Positions 15,923 to 26,841 of a stretch of DNA of 64,000 nucleotides are shown in pieces; within the stretch, counting starts at the first letter, position 1; each line of letters begins with the position of its first letter. The stretch lies in NCBI RefSeq assembly GCF_964186625.1, contig NZ_OZ075109.1:372001-436000 (forward strand). Direction: 5' to 3'. This DNA comes from Asticcacaulis sp. MM231. Lineage in GTDB: Bacteria; Pseudomonadota; Alphaproteobacteria; Caulobacterales; Caulobacteraceae. A program made the translations under genes and the position numbers. Below the pieces are notes generated by a model. It worked only from the letters and a program-made list of their open reading frames with translations. It was not told the origin of the DNA and ran no database searches.

Positions 15923-16402
15923 TTACATCGTGACCTTCAAAGGTAGCGATGTCGTGTGCTTAATTTCCTCCATGGCGAAGGCCGAGCTGACGTCCGTAAT
16001 CCGCACCTGGGAAATCAGCCGCTTATAGGCCCGGTCATAGGCCGCCATGTTTTCGACCTTTAGTTTGAGAAGATAATCGACCTCGCCCGTCATGCGATAA
16101 AATTCCACCACTTCCGGCATGGCGTGGACCACCTCGGCAAAGTGGCTCAGCCACGCTTCGCTATGCTCGCTGGTCTTGATGCTGACAAAGACGGTCAGTT
16201 CCAGGCCCAGACGTTCCGGGTTCAGCAAGGTCACGCGTTTGCTGATGACGCCATCTTCTTCAAGGCGCTTCATGCGGCGCCAGCAGGCGTTTTGCGACAG
16301 GTGAACGATCTCTGATACGGCAGACACCGACAAGGTACCATCTTCCTGTAGAGCGCCCAGGATACGCACATCGGCTTCATCGAGAGAAGTTCTATCGGAC
16401 AT
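15923..16402 (-). CDS. Lrp/AsnC-family transcriptional regulator
   Basis: A 159-residue protein. The N-terminal winged helix begins LDEADVRILGALQEDGTLSV and continues LSQNACWRRMKRLEEDGVI. The RAM effector domain has ELTVFVSIKTSEH and YRMTGEVDYLLKLKV. Such proteins form octamers, sense amino acids and often control a neighbouring amino-acid gene. Here the next gene in the same direction is the cystathionine-beta-lyase-like gene, then the TBDR operon. Two copies of a matching palindrome lie in front of these units, so this is the best candidate for their regulator. The ligand may be a sulphur amino acid or the amide substrate's product. Confidence 0.88.
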   Translation of the reverse strand: MSDRTSLDEADVRILGALQEDGTLSVSAVSEIVHLSQNACWRRMKRLEEDGVISKRVTLLNPERLGLELTVFVSIKTSEHSEAWLSHFAEVVHAMPEVVEFYRMTGEVDYLLKLKVENMAAYDRAYKRLISQVRITDVSSAFAMEEIKHTTSLPLKVTM

Positions 16403-16748
16403 GTTAAATCCATACGATTAGGCGCAAAAAGTTGCCGCCGTTAGAACGATGCCTAAAGAGAAGCATAGATTTGTGCAAGGATTCTGATCTGGAAGCGACC
16501 ATCGAGGGCACCATCGCCTCGGCCTTGGGGCTCTTACCATAATGCCGGGCCAGGCCTATGGGAAGGCGATTTGTCTGGCTACCGCCGCCGTGCAGTAAAT
16601 TCACCTTAAGCCGAGTGTCACTTTGCGTTTCGCTAATGAATTCAGGTGGCAGGTGGTCAGGTTGACGTTCGAAGGGAACACACATAACAACCATGCGCAT
16701 TCCCTTCGAGAAGGCTGACAGTATTGAAGATCCTGACAGAAGCGCCGC
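16403..16748. other. intergenic region, no convincing gene
   Basis: It carries the promoter of the minus-strand Lrp gene and the 3' side of the autotransporter gene. A 98-codon minus-strand open frame ends at 16404 directly before the Lrp start, but its composition is unlike a protein and no motif is visible. I see no clear hairpin. Confidence 0.4.
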
Positions 16749-19700
16749 TTAGTTCATGCGATATTTTACGCCTGCTCGGACAGTCCAGCCATTGAGTGTA
16801 TCGCCCGCCCGCGCATCTGCCGTGAGGTGAGCCGACAGGTTCTCGTTCGACCGTGACTGCGCCGTTACGCCGACCAGAGCCTGACCGAAGGTTCCGGTAC
16901 GCTGACCGGTCAGCCAGACCGCGTCGGACGTACCTTCCGGCACATAGGCGACCTGGCTCTTCGGCGCATTTTCCTGCCAGACGTTCACTTCGCTATAAGG
17001 AGTCCATGTGACGCTCTTGGTCGTCAGGCTCGTTCCAACGCGCACGCCCGCATGGGCAAGCTGGCTCTTGAGATAAGCGATCTGGACACGTCCCAGGTCA
17101 TTCGGGATGACGAGAGCGTCAGCATTGACCTTGGTCCCCACATAACCGATGACCGGTTCAACGAAGACGCTCTTGATATCAAAGCGATTGGACAGGGCCA
17201 CCGAAATCGTTTGTGAGCGCGCCTTCAGTCGACGGCTCGACAAGCCCAGCACCGGATTGGTCACATCCGAATTCAGGACTTCGTTACGTTCCTGAACGGA
17301 CAGGCGAAGACCCTTGTGCGTGATGGCCGTATAGAAGCCATAGTTTGGCGCGTCGATCTTGAGGCTTGCGCCTGAGAGGGTATGATCGTCGATCCGAGCA
17401 TGGGTCGAACCGCCCATGAAGCCTGCGCGCACACTGGTGCCCGTGCCCTGGATATTGTAGACGCCAACATCAAAGCCGTACTGCGTGCCATCTTGCGAAG
17501 ATCTGGCCTTGGTCGTGGCGCCTGACGAATAAGCATCCGAAATCGTGAAATCGCCCTTCAACGACAACTCACCCGTATAGGCCCGTGCCCAGCTATGCCC
17601 CATCCACTGGTTGATGCCCAGACTGTTGTCGCGAACGAATACCTCGTCGGGCAGGTTTGCCAGATTGAGGTTTTGAGCCGTGACATAGGCCGTCAGACTT
17701 TCCGGCAGGCTTGAAAGGGCCGGCGTGTTCAGGCTGGAGACGATGCCCCAATTATGAGTGCCTGCAATCTTTTGCAGGCTGTAAGTCATCAGGCTATGGC
17801 TGCCCAAAGCAGCCTCAGTACCGATATCGGTATCCGCCGTCAGTGTGCCATCGCCGCCTCCGGAAGAGACCAGGACCACAGGCGTGCTCAGATACTTCCG
17901 GCCGTTGGCAGAATTATAGAGGCGCACGGTCGATGTGCCCGACAATGTGCCGACATTGAGCCTGTCAGTCTGGCCGGTCAGCATGTTGACATCGAACGAC
18001 AGCACCGAACCCACAGCGCCGGTATAGGCCCCTGCAATGTTGATGACATCACCGGTACGACCATTGACCATGTGCACCTCACCGGCATTGCTCAAGCTGG
18101 AGGCATTCAGGACACCGGCATTGGAGAACGAACCGACCCAAATTTTGCCACCCGCCGCATTGGTGAGCGCGCCTAAACCACTAAAACCATTATCTTCGAG
18201 CCTTAAGGTGCCGCTATTGTTAAATGCCGCCCCATCGCCAGTCACATCGCCTTGCAGAATAAAGTTGCCGGAGTTGTTGACCACGCCATTGATCTCACCT
18301 CGCACATACGCATTGGCGCTTGTGTCCAGTGTGCCGTTAAAGGTCCCTGTGCTGGTAAATTCGCCTGCACTGGTCATATCTCCGTTCCAGGTTCCGGTAT
18401 TGAAAACAGTCCCTGAGTTTGCCGACACAGAACCGTTCCAAATTCCATTATTATTAATCAGGTTCGAATTCATCAGAACATCACCATTCCAGGTGCCGTC
18501 GTTGATGAGATTGCCGCGGTTGGTGCTGATGCCACCGTTGACGATGCCCAAGTTCCTAACAAGGCCCGCATTCTCAAGCGTGCTGTTCAGAGTTGCGCCC
18601 GTGCGAATGCTTAATTGTCCATCCGCGTCGTTAACGAGGCGCGTGTTCAACGCTGCATCACTCAGAAGAGTCAGGATGCCGCTATTGGAAACGTCATCTA
18701 TTGTTGCAGACGCTGCGATAAAGGCTGAACCACCGGTGGAATTGACCAGGGAACCGTTGATGGAGCCAGTGATCTGAGCCTGACCTGTGTTGGTCAGATT
18801 ACCGTTGAGCGTACCTCTGTGGACGAAGTCACCAGCCGTCGTAATGTTGCCATTCCAAGTGCCTAGATTGCTAAGAGAGTTCGTGTTGCTGACAACATTA
18901 CCATTCCAGACGCCGTCAGAATAGATATCGCCGCTGGTAGATATTACAGCACCGTTCATTGTGCCCGAGTTAGCTATGTAACCCGTATTGTTGCGCACAT
19001 CGCCGTTCCACGTGCCAGTTGAGAGGTTCAGAATCCTGCCCGTATTGGTGTTGATGATAGCGTTATAGGTGCCTGAGTTCTCGACCTCACCAGCGTTGTC
19101 CAGATCGTCCGTTACCGTGCCGCCTTGCTGGATGAACAATTGCCCGCCCAGTTCATTAGTAATATGACCAGCGGTGATCGAAGCACCATTACGGACGATG
19201 ACGAGGGCACCATTTTTGACCTGTACGCTTGAGGTGTTGTTAATCGAACCATAAAGACTGACGAATACGTTACTTTCGATAGTCGTCGCGCCCGTATAGG
19301 TGCTGTTTCCATTCATGAGGATCGATGTGAGGCCGCTTGTTCCGGTATTCGCAATTATCAGCGATCCGTTCGTAGTCTGATCGGTCAAATTTCCGTCCAG
19401 ATTTACCGAAGTCCCCCTCAGGTCAATGGTGTTGGTGGTTGAATTGCCCAGCTGAAAATTTTGGGCAAAAGCGCCTGGCGTCGTAAAATAAAGCGTCCCG
19501 CCTGCGAATACCGCATTCAGGCCGTTACCCAGTTGCGCGGCGTCAAACCCGCCTGGCGCAGAGGTATCGATATCAGTCGATACTGGCGTTGTCGGGGTCG
19601 GCGTAAAGGTGCCCCAGTTGAAGGTCGTACCCGTGGCAAAAAACGAAACCGGTGTGGTGAAGGCCGTGTTTGAGCGATAGGTCGACAAGAACAGGTAATA

Positions 19701-19978
19701 GGTCTGCCCGGCGACAAGGTTGGCCGAGAAGGCGGAACACGCGCCCGTACAACCAGTTGTCGTTATGCCAACATTGCTAATCAGATTGTCAGCATCATCG
19801 TTACCGACAATGGCATTAGCGCTGGGGTTGAGCGGGTCAAAAGACCCCGAATACAGGATCGATACAGGATCGAAATTGGCTTCATAAACACCGAAGATGG
19901 CACCGTTGACGCTGGTATCCGGCGTGAAGAAGACTGTGACGTAATTGTAAGTATAATTTCCTGTCATCAGACCACTAA

Positions 19979-21253
19979 CAGTCTGCTGAAAAACCTCTGG
20001 TCATTTTGATTTTGCCGTGATTCCCTTCTTGAGCGAGAAGGAGGAACCAATGCGTGGCGAGTTTCGGGATCAGGGCGGATTATTTTCGTACATATCGTTG
20101 GAAGAACGCGTTCCGGATACGCATCCTCTTCGCAAGGTTCGTGAGTTGGTTCGCGCGGTTCTGGTCGACCTGAACGCGGACTTTTCGGCGATGTATTCTG
20201 AGGAAGGGCGCCCTTCCATTCCACCGGAACAGTTACTGAGCGCCTTGCTTCTGCAGGTGTTCTACGGCGTCCGCTCGGAACGCCAGTTGATGGAGCAGTT
20301 GGATTACAACCTTCTGTTTCGATGGTTCGTGGGCTTGTCACCCGACGCGGCTGTGTGGGTGGCGACGACATTCACCAAGAACCGTGAGCGCCTGCAGAAG
20401 GGTGATGTTTTTACGAAGTTCATGACGGCCTTGCTGTGCCACCCAAAGGTTACGCCCTTACTCTCGGACGAGCATTTCTCAGTGGATGGCACGCTGATTG
20501 AAGCCTGGGCTTCGTTCAAGAGCTTCAAGCCGAAGGACGGGCCGGACGATACGGACGGGTCTGACTTCCATAATCAGAAACGCGGCAATGACACCCACGT
20601 CTCGACGACCGATGGCGACAGCCGCTTGTACCGCAAGGCTCAGGGCCGTGAAGCGAAGCTGTGCTACATGGGCCACGCGCTGATGGAGAACCGCAACGGA
20701 CTGGCGGTTGGTAGCGTTGTCACCCAAGCCACCGGCACGGCCGAGCGCGAGGCATCCGAAGCCATGCTGGCGGTTAGGGTCAAGCACACCGGCAAGCCGG
20801 CGACCGTAGGCGAAGACAAGGCTTATGATGTCGCTGCACATGGCGAAGCCTTACGCAATCTTGGCGTGGAGCCGCATGTCGCCCGTAATAACGCCACGAC
20901 TAAAACCGGCAAGACCAGAACGACCATCATCGACGATGAAACGGCCGCCAGCGATGGCTACGCAATGTCACAGACCCGGCGAAAGATGATCGAGTGCATC
21001 TTCGGTTGGGGCAAGCAGCACGGCACGATGCGTAAGACAAAGCATCGCGGCCTTGAAGCTGTAGCTGGAGATTTTCTGCTCAATCTCATAGCCTACAACC
21101 TCATCCGGATACCCAAGTTGCTAACCGCATAGGAGGGGTCCGTCTAAATTTAGGAAAGCAACAAAAACAACAACGAATGAAGACACATAAAAGACCAAGA
21201 GACTTACGCAAAAATGCGGAAAGGCCAAAGGCAAAGCCTTTTTCAGCAGACTG
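19979..21253 (+). mobile_element. IS5-family insertion sequence with CTAA target duplication
   Basis: The ends are CAGTCTGCTGAAAAA at 19979 and its reverse complement ending at 21253, giving a 1275-bp element. The 4-bp direct repeats CTAA flank it at 19975-19978 and 21254-21257. IS5-subgroup elements duplicate a YTAR target, which fits. Both ends and the transposase are intact, so the element may still be mobile and the insertion is probably recent. Confidence 0.92.
20050..21132 (+). CDS. IS5-family transposase
   Basis: A 360-residue DDE transposase. MRGEFRDQGGLFSYISLEER opens the IS5-type N-terminal domain (PSIPPEQLLSALLLQVFYGV). The catalytic core has Asp in HFSVDGTLIEAWAS, Asp in GEDKAYDVAA and Glu in MIECIFGWGKQHG, the expected DDE set. 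The ATG at 20050 follows AAGGAGG with a 6-base gap, so the in-frame codon at 20017 is not used. The frame is complete to 21132, within the right inverted repeat region. It lies on the opposite strand to the autotransporter it interrupts. Confidence 0.93.
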   Translation: MRGEFRDQGGLFSYISLEERVPDTHPLRKVRELVRAVLVDLNADFSAMYSEEGRPSIPPEQLLSALLLQVFYGVRSERQLMEQLDYNLLFRWFVGLSPDAAVWVATTFTKNRERLQKGDVFTKFMTALLCHPKVTPLLSDEHFSVDGTLIEAWASFKSFKPKDGPDDTDGSDFHNQKRGNDTHVSTTDGDSRLYRKAQGREAKLCYMGHALMENRNGLAVGSVVTQATGTAEREASEAMLAVRVKHTGKPATVGEDKAYDVAAHGEALRNLGVEPHVARNNATTKTGKTRTTIIDDETAASDGYAMSQTRRKMIECIFGWGKQHGTMRKTKHRGLEAVAGDFLLNLIAYNLIRIPKLLTA

Positions 21254-21435
21254 CTAAGGCTATTGAGCGTTGAGCTATTAAGAAATTGAGAGTTTAGAAA
21301 TATTTGATCAACTGTCTGATCTGAAATAGTATAGGTTGACGGTGCGGGATCTGCTAACGCACCTGAAGTTGAAACAATAAAAGCCAGTGCAGACGCACCG
21401 GCCATCATACGAGATATCGAGTTTAATTTACGCAT

Positions 21436-22360
21436 TTTACGCTGTCCTATGCCTACTGCACAATTATTATTACACCAGTAAAGCGCAGGTATTAAAACAC
21501 CGTTTATGGGTTATTTATAAAAAGCTAATTTTATAACTTCAGGATCAGATACCTGCGGCTTTCGTGATGAGCAATGCAAAGGCATACCCAACTATACGAT
21601 CCCTTGGGACGCTAGCGTGCAAAGCGAACTAGCAAAACGCGTTGGGCTGCCAACCCCGTTCAAAATAAAAAAGACTTTAGTGCGCCCCAGCGATAACGCC
21701 AACCCTTACGGATCGCACTGACATGTCTTCTCATGCAAATGTTACCATAAAAAAGTAGCAATAATGTCACATTGTGACGAGAAATCGAGTTGAAAGTACT
21801 TGAAAAGCCTAACGAGTGAGCGCCGGTTGCGATCCGGCAACATCAAAATGTGTCGCATTTGTAATGATACATAGTATATAATTTCATATTTGACATAAAT
21901 TAAGCTCATTAATGTACTTAATGTGCCTTCAAATTTAAACATTAAGCACTTATATGTCATGCATGCATTAATTAACGTTTTTAGTTATTTTTTTTATTCC
22001 GGAAAGATTGTATCTGCATATATTTCATTATTTAAAAGAGTGCGCTAATCATGATTTTGCTTGTGGAAAATTCACACCTAAACGCGTGTGTTTCATTTCT
22101 AAAACCACAGGCCAAATAAAATAGTAACTCAGGATTGGAATGGAGAAGTCGGCACCCGCCTGCGAAGTGTGTTGGCTTTAATACTCAGGAATAAAAACGT
22201 CAGAGGCAACAAACTCTCATACGACTTCGCGTAAGCATCAGTCTCGTCTTGCGAGCTGTTGACGTTACTTCAGCTTCATTAGCCCTAAACGTACGGCCTG
22301 CTCAGGCCGACGATGGAAGTCTGTAGCTCGAATTCAAAAATAATCTCGAAAGGTATCCTT
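21436..22360. other. 925-base AT-rich intergenic region
   Basis: Divergent promoters for the autotransporter (minus) and the next TBDR (plus) should lie here. Base composition is clearly more AT-rich than the surroundings, especially 21840-22060. A 72-codon minus frame at 21742-21960 is rich in rare residues and has no ribosome binding site, so I do not call it. I recognise no RNA gene, but a length of 925 bases leaves room for one. Confidence 0.35.
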
Positions 22361-25300
22361 ATGATTGGAAATGATAGCGATAACATTGGCGCTCAGAGAC
22401 GTCTGTTACGTAGAATTTTCTTGAGCAGCGCGTCGACCTTAGTTCTGTGCGCGCTTGCTTCGTCTGCCTTCGCGCAGGAGACTGCGTCGGCAGCTCAGCC
22501 TGCCACCACAGAAACGGCTGCTGCACCCGACGATTTACAGGTCGTGGTCGTCACCGGTATCCGTAACGCGCTTCAGTCGGCCGCCACGATCAAACGCAAG
22601 GCCTCAACCTTCGTCGATTCAATCACCGCCTCGGACGTTGCCGCGCTGCCTGATCTGTCTGTGGCCGAAGCTCTGGCGCGCGTGCCGGGCGTCACGGTGA
22701 CGCGCTTCTCCATTGGCGGCAGCCCTGACTTTCCGTCGCCCGAAGGCCGCGGTAACCTCATTCGCGGTTTGGGTTTTGTGCGGTCTGAATTCAACGGACG
22801 TGACGCCTTCTCGGCCAATGGTGGCCGTTCGCTCGATTGGTCCAGCATCCCGCCCCAACTCGTGGGCGGCGTAGACGTCTACAAGAACGCATCAGCCGAC
22901 CTCATCGAAGGCGGCATTGGCGGCACAATCAATCTGCGTACGCTGGAGCCGTTTGATCGCAAAGGTTACTTCGCCGCCGTCTCTATGGACGTGAACTACG
23001 GTGATCTCGCCAAGAAGTTTTCCCCCTCCTATAATGGCGTCATTGGTAATCGCTGGTCGACCAGCATCGGTGAATTCGGTCTGATGGGCGCGCTATCGAC
23101 CTCAAACCTGAAGTCCGCCTATAATGGCTGGCAGCAGGGCGCGCCAATCCCCCGTTCCGATCTGGTGGACGGCCAGACTGTCGGCGTCGTCGAAGGCTTC
23201 CAACTTCGCACCAGCGATATCGATCGTGACCGCTCGAGCGCTTATCTGGCCGGGCAATGGAAAAACGACACTATGCGTCTGACGGGCAAGTATATTCGGG
23301 TCGTCAACAAGACTGAGAAGTTCTTGAGTATACGCTCGAATCCTTCCCGGATGGCAGCAACAACCAGAACTATTCCGTCACCGACGCGACCTACGACACA
23401 AGTTGGACTTCGGCCGGCCTCAATAGATGTAATGTGCCGTCGGTTGACGCAAATGCAAACCCGCCGCGCGGCGTTGATTTCTGCGAAACCCAATTTCCGG
23501 TCGATGGCGGCCTGATGACGTCGGGTGTGATCAGCAACAATGGTGACAGTGGAATTGGGGCCTACGGCCTTGGAATACAGGTTCTGGGCATCGGCAAGAC
23601 TGAGAAGACGGTCACGGAAGATTTGAGCCTGAACTTCAAGTGGCGCCCGGCTGAGCGCTGGTTTGTTGAACTGGATGCGCAGAAGACCAAGGCATCGGCG
23701 TCTTCGACGGAAGTTTGGGGTGGCTCACAAACCTGGGCGGACGCTTATATCGAGCCAGGCCTTGATAATCCGAAAGTGACCCTGACGACCAACCCGCAAA
23801 CCCAGATCCATGCGGGTAATGTTGCCGGCGCTGTGCAGACCGGCGTGGATAGCAATGGCGATCCCGTCTATGCTTACACGCCTGGCGTTCAAACCAGCAC
23901 GGCCGATCCGAACGCGTCCTTCTGGCTTTATGCCGGCGAGGGACACCACGACGGCACGGGCGACCTGACAGCGGTCAAGGCCGACGTACAGTACGAATTT
24001 GCCGGCGAGACCTGGTTCAAGTCGGTAAAATTCGGCACGCGTTATTCGGAGCGCAGCCAGATCAATAAAGAAATGGACGTGAACTGGGCCAGCGTAGCCC
24101 CTTCCTGGGATGACACGGGGCTGGGCCTGTTCGCCACTGAAACGACACCGGCTTATACTACCGTCGATTTCTCTGACTTCTATCGCGGCGGTGTCCTTCA
24201 GGGAGACAATACTAAGTTTCTTGCCATCTCATCGGAATTGTTGCTCGATCCTGTTAAGCTTGCCAACTACATAAACAATGAGCCAACATTCAACAATGCC
24301 GACGGCTCCTCTAAGGTGGGCTGGAAGACGCAGCTTAATGCCGATGGCAGCGTCAATTACGACCCCGCCCGTATCTCAGACGTAACGGAAAAAACAACCA
24401 ATCTTTATGCCATGATGAATTTCGACAAGGCATTCGACAACGGCATGTCGATTGATGGTAATTTCGGTGTGCGCTATACTTCGACTGAACTGCATTCTTC
24501 GGGTTACCTCGCCTACAAGGCGTTTGATGAGGATTCGCAAACGACTTCAACGCAAGCGGCGCCGCGAACAGACGATGCTGAATCGCGCGATGCGCCTCAG
24601 GACTTCTTGCCCGAGACGACCTTATATCTCCAGACTGCGGCGACGCCTCAAACGGTCAACCAGAAAGATTCCCACTGGTTGCCGTCGTTTAACCTGAAAT
24701 GGAACCTGAACAGCGAGATGCTCATTCGCTTTGGCGCCAGCCAGAACCTGAGCCGTCCCAATATTCAGGACATGCGCGCTGGCCAGGTGGTCAACGCTGT
24801 CACGAGCAATGCGAAATATACCGAAATAACGGACAAAACAGATCCTCTTTACGGTGTCGATCGCGGCTATTCTAACATTTCGCTTGACCAGATCCGCATT
24901 ACGGGGGGCAACCCCAACCTGAAACCGACTACCTCCAACAATTACGATGTTTCCTGGGAGTGGTACTTCAAGGGCGGTACCGTCTCGACCGCTCTCTTCC
25001 AGAAGGATCTCAAGAATATCATCCAGAATGGTGATATCACTATGGGTTCCACCACACTCGATGGCAAGACCGTGAACATCGTCTACAGTGGTCTTGTCAA
25101 TGTCGACACGGCGTCTGTGAAAGGTGTCGAACTGGCCTATCAGCAGTTCTATGACTTCCTGCCCGGCGTCTTCTCGCACCTGGGTTTGCAGTCCAACTTC
25201 ACCTTTGTCGATGCCAGTGCTGAACCGCCTCCGCCCTATGTGGATGCGAACGGCGATGGCGTGCCGGACGACTTTGGCACTATCTACCGCTTTGGCGTCA

Positions 25301-25641
25301 AGGACCTGCTTGGGCAGTCGAAATATATCTTCAACATCGTTGGCATCTATCAGGATAAAAAGTGGGAAGGCCGCGTGGCTTACAACTGGCGGTCCGAGAA
25401 CCTGACAAGTTATCGAGATTACATTACCGGTGACCCCATCTACCTTGGCGATGTCGGCTTCCTGGATGCCTCGCTCAAGTATAACGTCAATCGCAATTTA
25501 CAGATCAGCTTGAACGCTTCCAACATTTTGGACACCAAGAACAAGGCTTATGCCCAGGTCAATGCCGACGGCCAGCGTGTCGACCGGTTCAGCTTCCTGA
25601 ATGACCGACGCTTCGTGCTCGACATTCGTTATCAGTACTAG
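22361..25641 (+). pseudogene. TonB-dependent receptor with a single-base frameshift
   Basis: About 1093 residues once repaired. The ATG at 22361 follows AAAGG. The signal peptide ends ASSAFAQ, the TonB-box-like VVVVTGIRNALQ follows, then the plug (DLSVAEALARVPGVTVTR, RGLGFVRSEFNGRDAFS, IEGGIGGTINLRTLEPFD). The barrel ends FVLDIRYQY. The frame breaks near 23326: adding one G after TTCTTG continues as EYTLESFPDGSNNQNYSV and on to the second frame with no stop. The plug and barrel resemble Caulobacter-type maltodextrin or glycan receptors, but no enzyme gene is next to it. The neighbour downstream is an arsenic operon. Confidence 0.85.
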
Positions 25642-25649
25642 GTCGTTAT

Positions 25650-25682
25650 GTGCACGGGGCGGGCTGGATCGGCTCCGTGCAC
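25650..25682 (+). terminator. stem-loop after the TBDR gene
   Basis: GTGCACGG (25650-25657) pairs with CCGTGCAC (25675-25682); three further pairs, one of them G-U, extend the stem to about 11 bp. TTCC and an AT-rich stretch follow. It is a probable terminator separating the TBDR from the arsenic operon. Confidence 0.65.
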
Positions 25683-25755
25683 TTCCATTTAAGTCTAGCG
25701 CAAGTGGCTGCTGCTGTTTGGCGACCATCAAGCCTGTCAATTAGTGGTGACACTA

Positions 25756-25793
25756 TTGACAATATGCCAATATATCATGTAATCCGGATATAT
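25756..25793 (+). promoter_or_regulatory. arsR promoter and operator, apparently leaderless
   Basis: TTGACA (25756-25761), a 16-base spacer and TGTAAT (25778-25783) form a near-consensus promoter. The inverted repeat ATATATC (25770-25776) and GATATAT (25787-25793) brackets the -10 element and reaches the start codon at 25792. Transcription from this promoter would begin within two bases of the ATG, and no Shine-Dalgarno is present. Confidence 0.6.
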
Positions 25794-26124
25794 GGATAAA
25801 AAGCAATCTATTGAGGCTTTCGCCGCCCTCAGTCAGGAAACCCGTCTGGATGTCTTTCGCCTGCTTATCAAAGTGGGGCCGGAGGGTATGCTGGCAGGTG
25901 AGATCGGCGAGCACTTCGCCATCAAGCAAAACACCATGTCGGCGAACCTTGCCATTCTGAACCGGGCGGGCCTGGTGCGCAGTCAGCGTGAAGGACGCGC
26001 TATTCGATATTTTTCCGACATCGATGGGGTGAAGGGCTTGCTGGAATTTCTTTTGGAAGATTGCTGTGGTGGTAAGCCCCAGCTTTGCCAGCCCGTCATA
26101 GCGTCCTTAGCCTGTGCTTGCTGA
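25792..26124 (+). CDS. arsR: ArsR-family arsenic-responsive repressor
   Basis: A 110-residue winged-helix protein. IEAFAALSQETRLDVFRLLI is the first helix pair, and KQNTMSANLAILNRAGLVRSQREGRAIRYF is the recognition helix and wing. The usual ELCVCDLC metal site in helix 3 is absent. Instead Cys91, Cys92 and Cys99 sit at the C-terminus, as in the Acidithiobacillus ferrooxidans type of ArsR (Cys95, 96, 102). ACAC at the very end adds two more. It should repress its own operon until As(III) binds. The aquaporin and arsenate reductase genes follow directly. Confidence 0.9.
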   Translation: MDKKQSIEAFAALSQETRLDVFRLLIKVGPEGMLAGEIGEHFAIKQNTMSANLAILNRAGLVRSQREGRAIRYFSDIDGVKGLLEFLLEDCCGGKPQLCQPVIASLACAC

Positions 26125-26145
26125 TATCGCCAAGGATCACACCTG

Positions 26146-26841
26146 ATGTTTTCTACCTCACGCAAACTGTTCGCCGAGTGTCTGGGCACGGCTCTGCTCT
26201 TGGCCATTGTCATTGGGTCCGGCATCATGGGGGAAGACCTTGCTGGAGGGAACACGGCCATTGCCCTTCTTGGGAACACGATCGCCACCGGCGCAGGCCT
26301 GGTTGTCCTGATCACCATCTTTGGCCCGATCTCCGGCGCGCACTTCAATCCGGTTGTGACTTTGGCCTTCGCCGCGAAACGTGATATCGGTCTGTCCCTT
26401 GCCCTGGCCTATATCATAGCCCAACTTGTAGGCGCCGTCGTCGGTGTCTATGCCGCCCATGAGATGTTTGGGCAAGCCATCATGCAGGTATCCACCAAGC
26501 TCCGCGACGGTCCGTCGCTGGCCTTTTCGGAGGCCATCGCGACCTTCGGCCTGATGGCCACGATCTTCGGCTGTATCCGCTTCAGGCACGAGTTCACCCC
26601 GGTCGCCATCGGTCTTTATATCACCTCCGCCTACTGGTTCACGGCGTCCACCTCCTTCGCCAATCCGGTCGTCACTATAGCGCGCAGCCTGTCCGATACC
26701 TTCGCCGGCATCGCGCCCCATTCCGTGCCACTGTTTATCGCGGCCCAATGCGCCGGGGCCCTTGCCGGCGTCGTCGTCTTTTCCTGGCTTCTGTCCGAAC
26801 AAACGAATGCCAAACCGATCCATCCGAGTGCCGAACTATGA
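26146..26841 (+). CDS. aqpS: aquaglyceroporin (MIP family), AqpS-like arsenite channel
   Basis: A 231-residue membrane channel of the MIP family with six membrane segments. The two half-helix motifs read GAHFNPVV and SFANPVV, that is NPV in place of the standard NPA in both positions. In Sinorhizobium meliloti the aqpS gene sits between arsR and arsC in the same order and lets As(III) leave the cell by diffusion, replacing an ArsB pump. The same arrangement here gives the assignment. It starts 21 bases after arsR and ends in an ATGA overlap with arsC. Confidence 0.88.
   Translation: MFSTSRKLFAECLGTALLLAIVIGSGIMGEDLAGGNTAIALLGNTIATGAGLVVLITIFGPISGAHFNPVVTLAFAAKRDIGLSLALAYIIAQLVGAVVGVYAAHEMFGQAIMQVSTKLRDGPSLAFSEAIATFGLMATIFGCIRFRHEFTPVAIGLYITSAYWFTASTSFANPVVTIARSLSDTFAGIAPHSVPLFIAAQCAGALAGVVVFSWLLSEQTNAKPIHPSAEL

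Larger units (their letters stand above)
16749..21435 (-). pseudogene. autotransporter adhesin-like gene interrupted by an IS5-type element
   Basis: The 5' part (21435-21258) encodes a signal peptide, MRKLNSISRMMAGASALAFI onward, ending in GALA, plus about 30 residues. The 3' part (19978-16749) encodes the rest. Removing the IS and one CTAA copy joins the parts in frame, giving about 1135 residues with no stop. The passenger has many short modules of the form NxGTWNGxV or NxGTLNGxL, which build a beta-helix. The last ~280 residues, ending GWTVRAGVKYRMN, are the autotransporter barrel. The 3' part alone has an ATG at 19967 but no signal peptide, so surface export should be lost. It was probably a surface adhesin or biofilm protein. 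Confidence 0.85.

Noticed and set aside
16404..16700. 98-codon minus-strand frame before the Lrp gene
   Set aside because: No ribosome binding site, no family resemblance and irregular composition.
18360..19100. Repeated short segments in the autotransporter region as a possible CRISPR or tandem DNA array
   Set aside because: The repeats are degenerate protein modules (GTWNG type) at irregular spacing, not identical DNA repeats with spacers.
21742..21960. 72-codon frame in the AT-rich gap
   Set aside because: No ribosome binding site; long frames arise by chance in this low-complexity region.
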